Of a DNA stretch of 28,641 nt, positions 1 through 7,048 are shown one piece after another. Within the stretch, counting starts at the first letter, position 1. Each line of letters begins with the position of its first letter. The notes under the pieces are model-generated. The model had not been told where the DNA came from, searched no databases, and saw only the letters and a program-made list of their open reading frames with translations. The stretch is from JBBPZA01 sp038330095 (lineage in GTDB: Bacteria; Actinomycetota; Thermoleophilia; Solirubrobacterales; Solirubrobacteraceae): contig JBBQNQ010000037.1 of NCBI GenBank assembly GCA_038330095.1, positions 1 through 28,641 on the forward strand, written 5' to 3'. The position numbers and the translations under genes are program-made.

Positions 1-77
1 CGAAGATCGAGGCCGATCCCGCCGCCCCCCGCCACATCCAGACGGTGTGGGGCCTGGGCTACCGGTTCCAGCCGTGA
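1..77 (+). CDS. Response regulator, OmpR/PhoB family, C-terminal end (partial)
   Basis: Only the last 24 codons are present; the gene begins upstream of the window. The residues include the RHIQTVWGLGYRF stretch, the hallmark end of the OmpR/PhoB winged-helix DNA-binding domain (wing and final beta hairpin). The TGA stop at 75-77 overlaps the GTG start of the next gene (GTGA), so this is the regulator partner of the downstream histidine kinase, translated with it. The receiver domain and target promoters cannot be seen. Confidence 0.85.
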   Translation, partial: KIEADPAAPRHIQTVWGLGYRFQP

Positions 78-1270
78 GGGCGGGCCTGCGCTCCGCCGCG
101 ACCGTCGCCGCCGGGGCGCTGGCGGCGGCCGCCGTGGTCCTCGCGGTCTACGGCGTCGCCGGCGCCCTGCTCACGCTGCTGCTGCTCGTGGCGCTCGGCG
201 CCGGGGTCCTCGGCCTCGCCCACCTGGCGGCCGCGCGCCGCGAGCGCCTGGGGCCGTTGCGGCGCCAGTTCAGCCTCGCCGTGGCCATCGCCGTCGGCCA
301 GCTCGTCGTCGTCGCAGCCGCGTTCGCCGTCCTGATGTTCGTCTCCGCTCACGACGCGCTGATGGTGGCGGTGCTCTCCTGCTTCGCCGGGCTCGTGGCC
401 GTGCGGGCAGCCCAGCTGCTGGCCGCCGGACTGCTGCGCGACGTCGAGGCCGTCCGCGACGGCCTGCGCGCGGTCGGGGAGGGCGACCGGACCACCCGCG
501 TGCACACGGCGGCGTCCGACGAGCTGGCCGAGCTCGCCGACGCGGCCAACGCGATGGTCGCCCGGCTGGCGGGCGAGGAGAGGGCCCGCCGCGATCTCGT
601 CGCTGCGGTGTCCCACGACCTGCGCACTCCGATCACCTCCCTGCGCCTGCTCGCCGAGGCGGTCGAGGACGAGATCGTCGACGAGTCCACCCGCCGCCGC
701 TACCTCGCGCAGATGCAGACTCACATCCGGGCCCTCAGCGCGCTGATCGACGACCTCTTCGAGCTCACGCGCCTGGAGGCCGGCGACCTGCAGTGGTCGA
801 TGGAGCAGGTTCGCCTGGACGCGCTGGTGGGCCAGACCGTCGATGCCATGCGCGCCGAGGGGCGGGCCCGTGGCGTGGCCGTCCTCGCCGACGTCGACGG
901 CCGCATCGAGGCCGCGCGCGGGAACCCCGAGAAGCTCCAGCGCGTGCTGTTCAACCTGATCCAGAACGCGATCCGCCACACCCCGGCCGACGGGAGCGTG
1001 ACCGTGCGCGCGCAGCGCAACGGAGCGGGGGTCGAGATCGAGGTCGCCGACACCGGCGAGGGAATCGCCCGCGAGGAGCGCGAGCGCGTCTTCGAGCCGT
1101 TCTACCGCGGCGGCTCGGAGGGAGCCCGCACGCGGTCGGGAGCCGGGCTGGGCCTCGCCATCTCGCGGGCGATCGTCGAGGCCCACGGCGGGCGCATCTG
1201 GCTTGCGGAGACCGAACCCGGCGACGGCGCCGGAACCCGCGTGCGCTTCAGCCTGCCCGCCGCAGCCTGA
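74..1270 (+). CDS. Sensor histidine kinase (HAMP, HisKA, HATPase)
   Basis: Membrane sensor kinase that should phosphorylate the regulator encoded immediately upstream. The GTG at 74 is chosen because it overlaps the regulator stop; an in-frame GTG at 47 lies inside that gene and would add only nine residues. From the N-terminus: four hydrophobic segments (about residues 5-50 and 70-120) with very short loops, a HAMP-like linker, an H-box (VSHDLRTPITSL, phospho-acceptor His181), an N-box (NLIQNAIRHTP, from Asn294), a G1 box (DTGEGI, from Asp326), an F-box (FEPFYRG) and a G2 box (GAGLGLAIS). All catalytic boxes are intact. With no sizeable extracellular domain, it probably senses something in or at the membrane, or receives a signal from a partner. 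The ligand is unknown. Its 3' end overlaps the convergent gene by 23 bp. Confidence 0.93.
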   Translation: MRAGLRSAATVAAGALAAAAVVLAVYGVAGALLTLLLLVALGAGVLGLAHLAAARRERLGPLRRQFSLAVAIAVGQLVVVAAAFAVLMFVSAHDALMVAVLSCFAGLVAVRAAQLLAAGLLRDVEAVRDGLRAVGEGDRTTRVHTAASDELAELADAANAMVARLAGEERARRDLVAAVSHDLRTPITSLRLLAEAVEDEIVDESTRRRYLAQMQTHIRALSALIDDLFELTRLEAGDLQWSMEQVRLDALVGQTVDAMRAEGRARGVAVLADVDGRIEAARGNPEKLQRVLFNLIQNAIRHTPADGSVTVRAQRNGAGVEIEVADTGEGIAREERERVFEPFYRGGSEGARTRSGAGLGLAISRAIVEAHGGRIWLAETEPGDGAGTRVRFSLPAAA

Positions 1271-1691
1271 CCGCGTAGAGCAGCGCGGATGCGGCGAACA
1301 GGACGCCCGTGATCGCCAGCCAGCGCGGGAGGTAGACGTCGGTGCTCAGGCGGGTCGCGGTCTCGTAGCGGCGCTGGCTGAGCCCGAGGATGAGCGGGAA
1401 CCAGACGAGGAAGAGCAGGCCCGAGATCAGGACCGGGACGCGCAGGTAATTGACCGCGGGGACGCCACGGGCGCGCGGCGCACGGCCCGCGATGCGGTCG
1501 AGCAGCGCGGTGAGGGGGAAGAGCACGAGGTCGTGCGCGATGACCGCTCCGATGAGCCACAGCGCCACGTTGCGTGTGGCGGTGCCCGCGTCCAGCAGCC
1601 GCGAGAGCCCGGCGGCCGCGAGGGCGAAGCTCGCGACCAGCGCCAGGAGCTGCAGCGGACCGGCACCGTAGAGCCGGCGCAGGGCGTTCAT
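1248..1691 (-). CDS. Small four-helix membrane protein of unknown function
   Basis: A 147-residue, strongly hydrophobic protein with about four predicted membrane helices (for example around LLALVASFALAAAGL, NVALWLIGAVIAHDLVLF, LISGLLFLVWFPLIL and WLAITGVLFAASALLY). I do not recognise a named family. The ATG at 1691 overlaps the TGA of the molybdopterin oxidoreductase gene (ATGA), so it is translationally coupled to that enzyme. It may be an accessory or redox-partner membrane subunit; this is inferred from position only. The segment around residues 40-55 has an acid-histidine pair (AHDLV) within a membrane helix. Its 3' end runs 23 bp into the end of the opposing kinase gene. Confidence 0.72.
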   Translation of the reverse strand: MNALRRLYGAGPLQLLALVASFALAAAGLSRLLDAGTATRNVALWLIGAVIAHDLVLFPLTALLDRIAGRAPRARGVPAVNYLRVPVLISGLLFLVWFPLILGLSQRRYETATRLSTDVYLPRWLAITGVLFAASALLYAVRLRRAG

Positions 1692-3004
1692 CAGGCCGCT
1701 CCGAAGGTCATGCGCGCGACCCACTTGGTGCAGTGCACGCCGGGCAGCGCAGGCACTATCACGCGGGCCGGAAAGCCATGGTCGAGCGAGAGGTCGGCGC
1801 CGTTCACCCGCAGGGCGAGCAGCGAGCGCGGGTCGGCGATCTGGCGGGCGCCCAGGGTCGCGCGCCGGAAGCTGCCGCCGCGCTGCAGCGACTCGACGAG
1901 CACGGCGTCGCCTTCACCGGCGCCGATCAGCGCGGCGAGGTCGCGCAGGCGCACCCCGGACCAACGCTGGGTGGTCGACCATCCCTCCACGCAGGCGATC
2001 GGCAGGTCGTAGGTGTGCTGGGGCAGGGCGAGGAGGTCGGCGCGGCTCAGCCGCCGCCGGCGCGCGCCGGCCCGCAGCTCCAGGCGCCACGAGCGCCCGG
2101 TCGAGCGCGGGTCGATCGCCGCCGACGTCGAGCTCTTGTTGACCTGGAAGCCGTTGGGCCCGGAGCCAGTCTTGCGGTCGTGGGGGGCCAGCAGCGCGAG
2201 GCGGCGAAGCGGCCCGCCGACGGCCTGGCCGGCGGTCGCGAGCAGCAGGGCAAGCGAGCCCGAGCCGACCAGCACGAGCAGGCCGCGACGCGAGAGCGTG
2301 GCGGCGGCGGGGGCGACGGGGACGGTGACCGAGGGCTCGGTCGTGGGCCCCGTCGCCGCGCGGGCGTCGTCCTCGGTCTCCGGGCGGGTGTGTGCGAGGT
2401 CGATGCGCAGCTCGTCGCGCAGGCTGCGGTGGCGCAGGGCGCGCGCGACCACCGGCAGCTTGACCACGAGGTGGAAGGCCAGCGCGGCGACGAAGATCCA
2501 CGCGCCGTAGTAGTGGGCGGAGAGGAACGAGAACTTCCACGGGTACAGCAGCTGGACGTTGAGGATCCCCGTCGCGAACTCGAACAGCGCGCTGCCCACC
2601 AGCAGCGCGAGGCTGGCTCGCTCCAGGCCGTGGGCCAGCGAGCGGACCGGCGGCCACTCGAAGAGCTTGGGTATGACCGACCACAGCTTGGCGAGCAGGA
2701 TCGGGAGGGTGACGATCCCCACGGTCACATGAAGGCCCTGCGTGGCCGCATACAGCCACGAGGGCCGCGTCGGCCAGCCGAAGACGTAGAAGTCGAGGAA
2801 GCCGGGAGTGCGTCCGAGGTTGTTGGCGCCGAGCTCGGGCTGGTAGGCCACGTGCGAGGCGAAGCCGGTGAGCACGATCACCGTCAGCCCGCTGAGCAGG
2901 ACCGAGCCGAGGACCGAGGTCAGCCACGGGCCTCGCAGGGGGCTGCGCCACGCCTCGCGGCGGAACGGGCCCGGAGGGGCCGGCAGGCGGCGGGGATCGA
3001 GCAC
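1691..3004 (-). CDS. Molybdopterin-dependent oxidoreductase fused to an N-terminal cytochrome b domain
   Basis: A 437-residue fusion. Residues 25-195 form a cytochrome b561-like bundle of about four helices with histidines positioned as possible haem ligands (His51, His92, His164, His178). Residues 240-262 form a fifth membrane segment. Residues 275-437 are a sulfite-oxidase/YedY(MsrP)-type molybdopterin domain, with Cys338 in the IACVEGWS motif as the expected molybdenum ligand. Similar domains act outside the cytoplasmic membrane, drawing electrons from the quinone pool through the haem domain. The substrate is unknown; methionine sulfoxide reduction, as in MsrPQ, is one possibility. The start is GTG at 3004 with no Shine-Dalgarno site. 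A CATCTT hexamer seven bases upstream (minus strand 3017-3012) could be a weak leaderless promoter. It is coupled to the downstream membrane protein. Confidence 0.87.
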   Translation of the reverse strand: MLDPRRLPAPPGPFRREAWRSPLRGPWLTSVLGSVLLSGLTVIVLTGFASHVAYQPELGANNLGRTPGFLDFYVFGWPTRPSWLYAATQGLHVTVGIVTLPILLAKLWSVIPKLFEWPPVRSLAHGLERASLALLVGSALFEFATGILNVQLLYPWKFSFLSAHYYGAWIFVAALAFHLVVKLPVVARALRHRSLRDELRIDLAHTRPETEDDARAATGPTTEPSVTVPVAPAAATLSRRGLLVLVGSGSLALLLATAGQAVGGPLRRLALLAPHDRKTGSGPNGFQVNKSSTSAAIDPRSTGRSWRLELRAGARRRRLSRADLLALPQHTYDLPIACVEGWSTTQRWSGVRLRDLAALIGAGEGDAVLVESLQRGGSFRRATLGARQIADPRSLLALRVNGADLSLDHGFPARVIVPALPGVHCTKWVARMTFGAA

Positions 3005-3177
3005 CAGCTCAAAGATGCCCGGTACGGCCCGCCGTGTCGCCCCTTGCGCCCCCCGCGTAAGCGAATCGTCAGTGCTGGTGCGCCTGGCGCGCCGTGCCTG
3101 GCGCGTTGGCGCTCGTTTGCAGCCAAGTTCACCTTTCCGTCATTGCGCAGCGGCGCCGGCCAAGGAACGCTTGCGCG

Positions 3178-3819
3178 GTGCCCGACGTAGTCCTTCCCGT
3201 GCTCGACGAGTCGCGGGCGATCCCCGGCGTGCTCGCCGGCCTGCCCACCGGCTTCGAGCCGATCGTCGTCGACAACGGCTCCAGCGACGGCTCGGGCGAG
3301 CTCGCGGCGCGCCTCGGCGCCCGTGTGGTGAACGAGCCGCGCCGCGGCTTCGGGGCCGCCTGCTTTGCCGGCCTGCTCGCCGCGCGCGCCGACGTCGTGT
3401 GCTTCATGGACTGCGACGGGTCGCTCGACCCCCGCGCGCTCCCGCGTGTCTCCGGGCCCGTCGAGCGCGGCGAGGCCGACCTGGTGCTCGGCGCCCGCCG
3501 CGCGGACCGCGGAGCGTTTCCGTTGCACGCGCGCGTGGCCAACCGCGCCCTCACCCTCGAGCTGCGGCGGCGCACCGGCGTGCGCCTCGCCGACCTGGGC
3601 CCCATGCGCGCGGCGCCGCGTGAGGCGCTTCTGGGACTGGGCATCCGGGACCGGCGCTTCGGGTGGCCGCTGGAGATGGTCCTGCGGGCCGCGGCGGCGG
3701 GCTGGCGGATCGAGGAGCGCCCGGTCGCCTACCGCAGCCGCGAGGGGCGCTCTAAGGTCACGGGCACGGTGCGCGGAAGCGCGCGTGCGGTGCGCGACAT
3801 GGCGGTCGCGCTCAGGTGA
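3178..3819 (+). CDS. Glycosyltransferase family 2, dolichyl-phosphate-sugar synthase-like
   Basis: A 213-residue GT-A fold enzyme. The N-terminus has the nucleotide-sugar binding strand followed by VDNGSSDGS (32-39), and the metal-binding motif is MDCDGS (77-82). These resemble enzymes that move a sugar from a nucleotide donor to polyprenyl phosphate. There is no C-terminal membrane segment, so it is a soluble or peripheral cytoplasmic enzyme. GTG at 3178 is chosen because the family begins right at this strand; AAGGA at 3162-3166 may be its ribosome site, though spaced 11 bases away. The stop overlaps the next start (GTGA), beginning a three-gene coupled unit. Donor and acceptor are not known. 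A polyprenyl-P-sugar product could feed the GT-C membrane transferase at 7045-8391; that link is inference. Confidence 0.87.
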   Translation: MPDVVLPVLDESRAIPGVLAGLPTGFEPIVVDNGSSDGSGELAARLGARVVNEPRRGFGAACFAGLLAARADVVCFMDCDGSLDPRALPRVSGPVERGEADLVLGARRADRGAFPLHARVANRALTLELRRRTGVRLADLGPMRAAPREALLGLGIRDRRFGWPLEMVLRAAAAGWRIEERPVAYRSREGRSKVTGTVRGSARAVRDMAVALR

Positions 3820-4451
3820 GCACGCTCGTGGTCATCGCCAAGGCCCCGGTGCCCGGCCGGGTCAAGACGCGGCTATGCCCGCCGCTGGCCCCGTCGCAGG
3901 CGGCGCAGCTCGCCGAGGCCGCGCTCGCCGACACCCTCGCCGCGGTCTCGCGCGCGCGCGCCACGCGACGGCTGATCGCGCTCGACGGCCCGCCCGGTGC
4001 ATGGCTGCCCGCCGGGTTCGAGGTCGTAGCCCAGCGCGGTAAGGGCCTGGACGAGCGCCTGGCCGCCGCCTTCGAGGACGCCGCCGGCCCCGCGTTGCTC
4101 GTGGGGATGGACACCCCGCAACTCACCCCGGCGCATCTGGACGAAGGGCTTGCCGCCCTGGAGCGGCCGGAGGTCGACGCCGTCCTCGGCGCCGCACGCG
4201 ACGGCGGCTACTGGGCGGTGGGACTGCGCCGCCCGCTGCGCGGCGCGTTCCTCGGCGTGCCCATGAGCGTTGCTCACACCGGCGCGGCGCAACGCGCGCG
4301 CCTGCGCACGCTGGGTCTGCGGGTCGTCGAGCTGACGCGTCTGCGCGACGTCGACCGGATGGACGACGCGCTCGCCGTCGCCCGTGCGGCGCCGCGAACC
4401 CGCTTCGCCGCTCGACTCGCGGCGCTGGCTCCCGCGGCGCGAGCGGCGTGA
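3816..4451 (+). CDS. DUF2064 / TIGR04282-type glycosyltransferase-like protein
   Basis: A 211-residue protein with the features of the DUF2064 family, a nucleotidyltransferase/GT-A-like fold. It has AKAPVPGRVKTRL near residues 8-20, GMDTPQL in the middle (acidic metal-site region) and GAARDGGYWAVGL. The family is widespread in actinobacteria and proteobacteria beside GT2 enzymes, but to my knowledge its reaction is not established. The start GTG at 3816 overlaps the GT2 stop and the stop overlaps the methyltransferase start, so the three proteins are made together. Likely role: activation or transfer of a small sugar or phosphate-containing group in the same pathway (inference). Confidence 0.85.
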   Translation: MSTLVVIAKAPVPGRVKTRLCPPLAPSQAAQLAEAALADTLAAVSRARATRRLIALDGPPGAWLPAGFEVVAQRGKGLDERLAAAFEDAAGPALLVGMDTPQLTPAHLDEGLAALERPEVDAVLGAARDGGYWAVGLRRPLRGAFLGVPMSVAHTGAAQRARLRTLGLRVVELTRLRDVDRMDDALAVARAAPRTRFAARLAALAPAARAA

Positions 4452-5059
4452 CGAACGCCACGGCCGCAGGTTCGCGGGCGCTGCTCGCCCGCAGCGACGA
4501 CGGCCGCGTGATGCCGTTGCCGGTCGGCCGCTGGCTGGGCGCACCCACGGCGGCCGAGGAAGCGCTGCTGGCTCGCGCGCGCCCGCCGGTGCTCGACGTC
4601 GGTTGCGGTCCCGGGCGGCTCGTCGCCGCGCTTGCGAGCCGCGGCGTGCCGGCGCTGGGCGTCGACCTCGTCCCAGCAGCCGTCCGTGCAGCCCGCGACC
4701 GCGGTGCACGCGCCGTCGTGGCCGACGTGCTGCGCGAGGTGCCCCTCGAGGGCCGCTGGGCCACCGCACTGCTCCTCGACGGGGCGATCGGAATCGGCGG
4801 CGACCCCGCCGCGCTGCTGCGCCGCATGGCGGCGGTCATGGAGCCCGCCGGCGAGGCGCTCGTCGAGCTCGACGCCCCGGGCGCGCGCAGCGAGGCGCTG
4901 CGGCTGCGTGTCGAGGGCGCAGACCGCCCCGGCCCGTGGTTTGCCTGGGCGCGGGTGAGCGCGGCCGGCGTCGAGCCCGTGGCCGCCGCCGCGGGGCTGG
5001 CGATCGCCGAGCTATGGAGCGCGGAGGCGCGCTGGTTCGCGCGCCTGCGCCGTCACTGA
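4448..5059 (+). CDS. Class I SAM-dependent methyltransferase
   Basis: A 203-residue Rossmann-fold methyltransferase. Motif I is VLDVGCGPGR (48-57), followed by an acidic residue at the end of strand 2 (GVDLV) and an ADVL motif for adenine contact. The C-terminal part (EALVELDAPG onward) is the usual substrate-binding half. It is the last gene of the coupled trio with GT2 and DUF2064, so the substrate is probably a small sugar or lipid intermediate. Only four bases separate its stop from the stop of the convergent epimerase gene, leaving no room for a dedicated terminator. Confidence 0.86.
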   Translation: MTNATAAGSRALLARSDDGRVMPLPVGRWLGAPTAAEEALLARARPPVLDVGCGPGRLVAALASRGVPALGVDLVPAAVRAARDRGARAVVADVLREVPLEGRWATALLLDGAIGIGGDPAALLRRMAAVMEPAGEALVELDAPGARSEALRLRVEGADRPGPWFAWARVSAAGVEPVAAAAGLAIAELWSAEARWFARLRRH

Positions 5060-5063
5060 CAGC

Positions 5064-6113
5064 TCAGATCGGGTCGCGGAGCGGCGCCGTCGCGAACTCC
5101 GCCACGCCGGCGGCGAACGGGACCTTCGCCTCGAACCCCAGCCGCTCGCGCGCGCGATCGGTCGCGGCGAAGACGTGGCGTACGTCGCCGAGGCGAAAGT
5201 CGCCGGTAACCAGCGGTCGGGGCGCACCCGGTCCCGCGGCGTCGGCGAGCGCACGCGCCATGTCGCCGACGCTGCGCGGCGCGCCCGAGGCGACGTTGTA
5301 GGTCCCCGGCTCGCCGCCGTCGAGGGCGAGCACGTTGGCCCGCGCGACGTCGCGGACGTGGACGAAGTCGCGCAGCTGCGCGCCGTCCTCGAACACGCGC
5401 GGCGCCCTTCCGGCCTCAAGGGCGCTGCGGAAGATGCTCGCCACCCCGGCGTACGGGGTGTCGCGCGGCATGCGCGGCCCGTAGACGTTGTGGGAGCGCA
5501 GGACGGTGAGCGAAGCCCCGCTCTCGCGCGCGAAGGCCGTGGCGAGCAGCTCCTGCTGGAGCTTGGTGGCCGCGTAGACGTTGCGCGGGTCCATGTTCGC
5601 GTCCTCGGGAACGGCCTGCGGGCGAAGGGGGCGCCGGCAGCGAGGGCAGGGCGGCTCCCAGCGCCCCGCGGCGAGCTCGGCGGACTCGCGCGGGCCGGGG
5701 CGGACGACTCCGTGGTGCTCGCAGGCGTAGCGACCCTCCCCGTAGACCACCATGCTCGAGCCCAGTACCACGCGCCCGCCGAACCGGCGGCGGGCCAGCG
5801 CCCGCAGGAGGACGGCTGTCCCGAGATCGTTGTGGGAGACGTAGTCGGGCATGTCGCCGAGGTCGGTCCCGAGTCCGACCATCGCCGCCTGGTGACTCAC
5901 CGCGTCGACGCCGTCCAGTGCGCGCTCGACCGCCTCCGGGTCGCGCACGTCGGCGCGCAGCAGTTCCGCGCGCGGGTCGAGGTAGCTGGGCTCGCGCGCG
6001 TGGGCGGCCGGGTGGAGGTTGTCGAGCACGCGAACCTCCGCGCCGCCGTCAAGCAGCGCGTCGACCACGTGTGAGCCGATGAAGCCGGCGCCGCCGGTGA
6101 CGAGCATCCTCAC
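5064..6113 (-). CDS. NAD-dependent epimerase/dehydratase (extended SDR) with zinc-ribbon-like insert
   Basis: A 349-residue extended short-chain dehydrogenase. The N-terminus is the NAD-binding TGGAGFIGS; the catalytic set is Ser119/Ser120 (LGSSMVVYG) with Tyr180 and Lys184 (YAATK). Residues 130-160 are an insertion with C131, H133, H134 and a CPRC pair at C156/C159, likely holding a metal. A similar insert occurs, as I recall, in dTDP-L-rhamnose 4-epimerase-type enzymes, so a 6-deoxyhexose nucleotide is a candidate substrate; this is not certain. Start GTG at 6113 overlaps the upstream lipoprotein stop (GTGA); ATG at 6107 is the alternative. An open frame continues upstream to 6731, but that part belongs to the lipoprotein gene in another frame. 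Confidence 0.88.
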   Translation of the reverse strand: MRMLVTGGAGFIGSHVVDALLDGGAEVRVLDNLHPAAHAREPSYLDPRAELLRADVRDPEAVERALDGVDAVSHQAAMVGLGTDLGDMPDYVSHNDLGTAVLLRALARRRFGGRVVLGSSMVVYGEGRYACEHHGVVRPGPRESAELAAGRWEPPCPRCRRPLRPQAVPEDANMDPRNVYAATKLQQELLATAFARESGASLTVLRSHNVYGPRMPRDTPYAGVASIFRSALEAGRAPRVFEDGAQLRDFVHVRDVARANVLALDGGEPGTYNVASGAPRSVGDMARALADAAGPGAPRPLVTGDFRLGDVRHVFAATDRARERLGFEAKVPFAAGVAEFATAPLRDPI

Positions 6114-7048
6114 GGCGCGACCACCTTGATAGCGGTAAGCGTCGCGTAAGCGAGACGGCCGTCGGCGAGCCGCACCACCCCGAGCGCGCAGTCGGTGGCC
6201 AGCGGGCCACCCACGGGCCCGACGGGCAGCCGGTCGCCAGCGCGCAGGCGGTAGCGCTCCAGGCGCCGCGAGCCAACTCCGCACACCGCAAGCTCGCCGG
6301 AGGGCAGAGCGGCGACGCCCGAGGGAGCGGTGCGCGCAGGCAGCGCGAGGAAGGCGGGGCGCCCGGACGCGCGGTCGCCCCGCGCCAGGCGCTCGGGCCG
6401 GCCGCGCGGCGAGTTGTCGGCGACCCACAGCTCGCGCGCAGGGGTGTAGGCGAAGGCGAACGGGTTGTTCCAGCCTCCCGAGAGCACGCGTGGGCGCTGG
6501 TCGGCCGGGCCGCCGGGGCGCAGGGCGAGGAGCTTGCCGTTCGGGGTGCCGCGCAGCCTGACGCGGTCGGGGCGCTGCAGGTCGCCGATGCCGACCACCA
6601 GCGATCCGTCGGGCGCGACGACGAGATGCCCGCCGTTGGCCAGCATCGCGCTGGGCGGTCCGCGCCAGACCACGCGCGGTCGACCAGGCGCCACCCGGCC
6701 GACGAGGATGCGCCCGCCTGGGTCGGTCCACGCCGCGTAGGTCCGGTCGCGGCGGTCGACCGCGAGCCCGAGCAGGCCGCGCTGGCCACGGGTGGAGACG
6801 GCCACGGTCGCGACGGGCTGGGCGCGCACGCGTCCACGCGCGTCGGCTTCGCGGATCGCCCCGGTCTTCAGCTCGCCGAAGCGCAGGCCGCCGCCGGCCA
6901 GCGCGGCTATCGCCGCGGCGCCTGGCGCCCGCGCCACCAGCACGCGCGCCTCCCGCGTCGGGCGATCGGGTCGCGCGTGCTCACCGCACCCCGCAAGCAG
7001 CAGCCCACCGCCGGCGAGAAGGCCGGCGGCGCCTCTTCTCGGCGTCAC
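6110..7048 (-). CDS. Sugar dehydrogenase-like beta-propeller lipoprotein (GSDH family)
   Basis: A 312-residue exported lipoprotein: a short basic start, a hydrophobic run and lipobox LAGC (Cys21 lipidated). The mature part resembles soluble PQQ-dependent glucose/sorbosone dehydrogenases: RGLLGLAVD, NGGHLVVAPDGSLVVGIGD, TPNGKLLALRPGG and a WNNPFAFAYTP...LWVADN block. It is shorter than classical family members and the calcium/PQQ ligands cannot be confirmed, so it may bind sugar without being an active dehydrogenase. Start GTG at 7048 overlaps the GT-C stop; a longer frame reaching 7108 is rejected because it would place about 20 non-signal residues before the signal peptide. It is the middle gene of a coupled reverse operon. 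Confidence 0.83.
   Translation of the reverse strand: MTPRRGAAGLLAGGGLLLAGCGEHARPDRPTREARVLVARAPGAAAIAALAGGGLRFGELKTGAIREADARGRVRAQPVATVAVSTRGQRGLLGLAVDRRDRTYAAWTDPGGRILVGRVAPGRPRVVWRGPPSAMLANGGHLVVAPDGSLVVGIGDLQRPDRVRLRGTPNGKLLALRPGGPADQRPRVLSGGWNNPFAFAYTPARELWVADNSPRGRPERLARGDRASGRPAFLALPARTAPSGVAALPSGELAVCGVGSRRLERYRLRAGDRLPVGPVGGPLATDCALGVVRLADGRLAYATLTAIKVVAP

Noticed and set aside
1574..3190. Long plus-strand open frame across the molybdopterin oxidoreductase gene
   Set aside because: Arg/Gly-rich with no family features, while the minus strand encodes clear membrane helices and the cofactor cysteine.
6114..6731. N-terminal extension of the epimerase frame
   Set aside because: It is antiphase to the lipoprotein gene on the same strand; the true protein begins at the NAD-binding strand, and the GTG at 6113 overlaps the lipoprotein stop.
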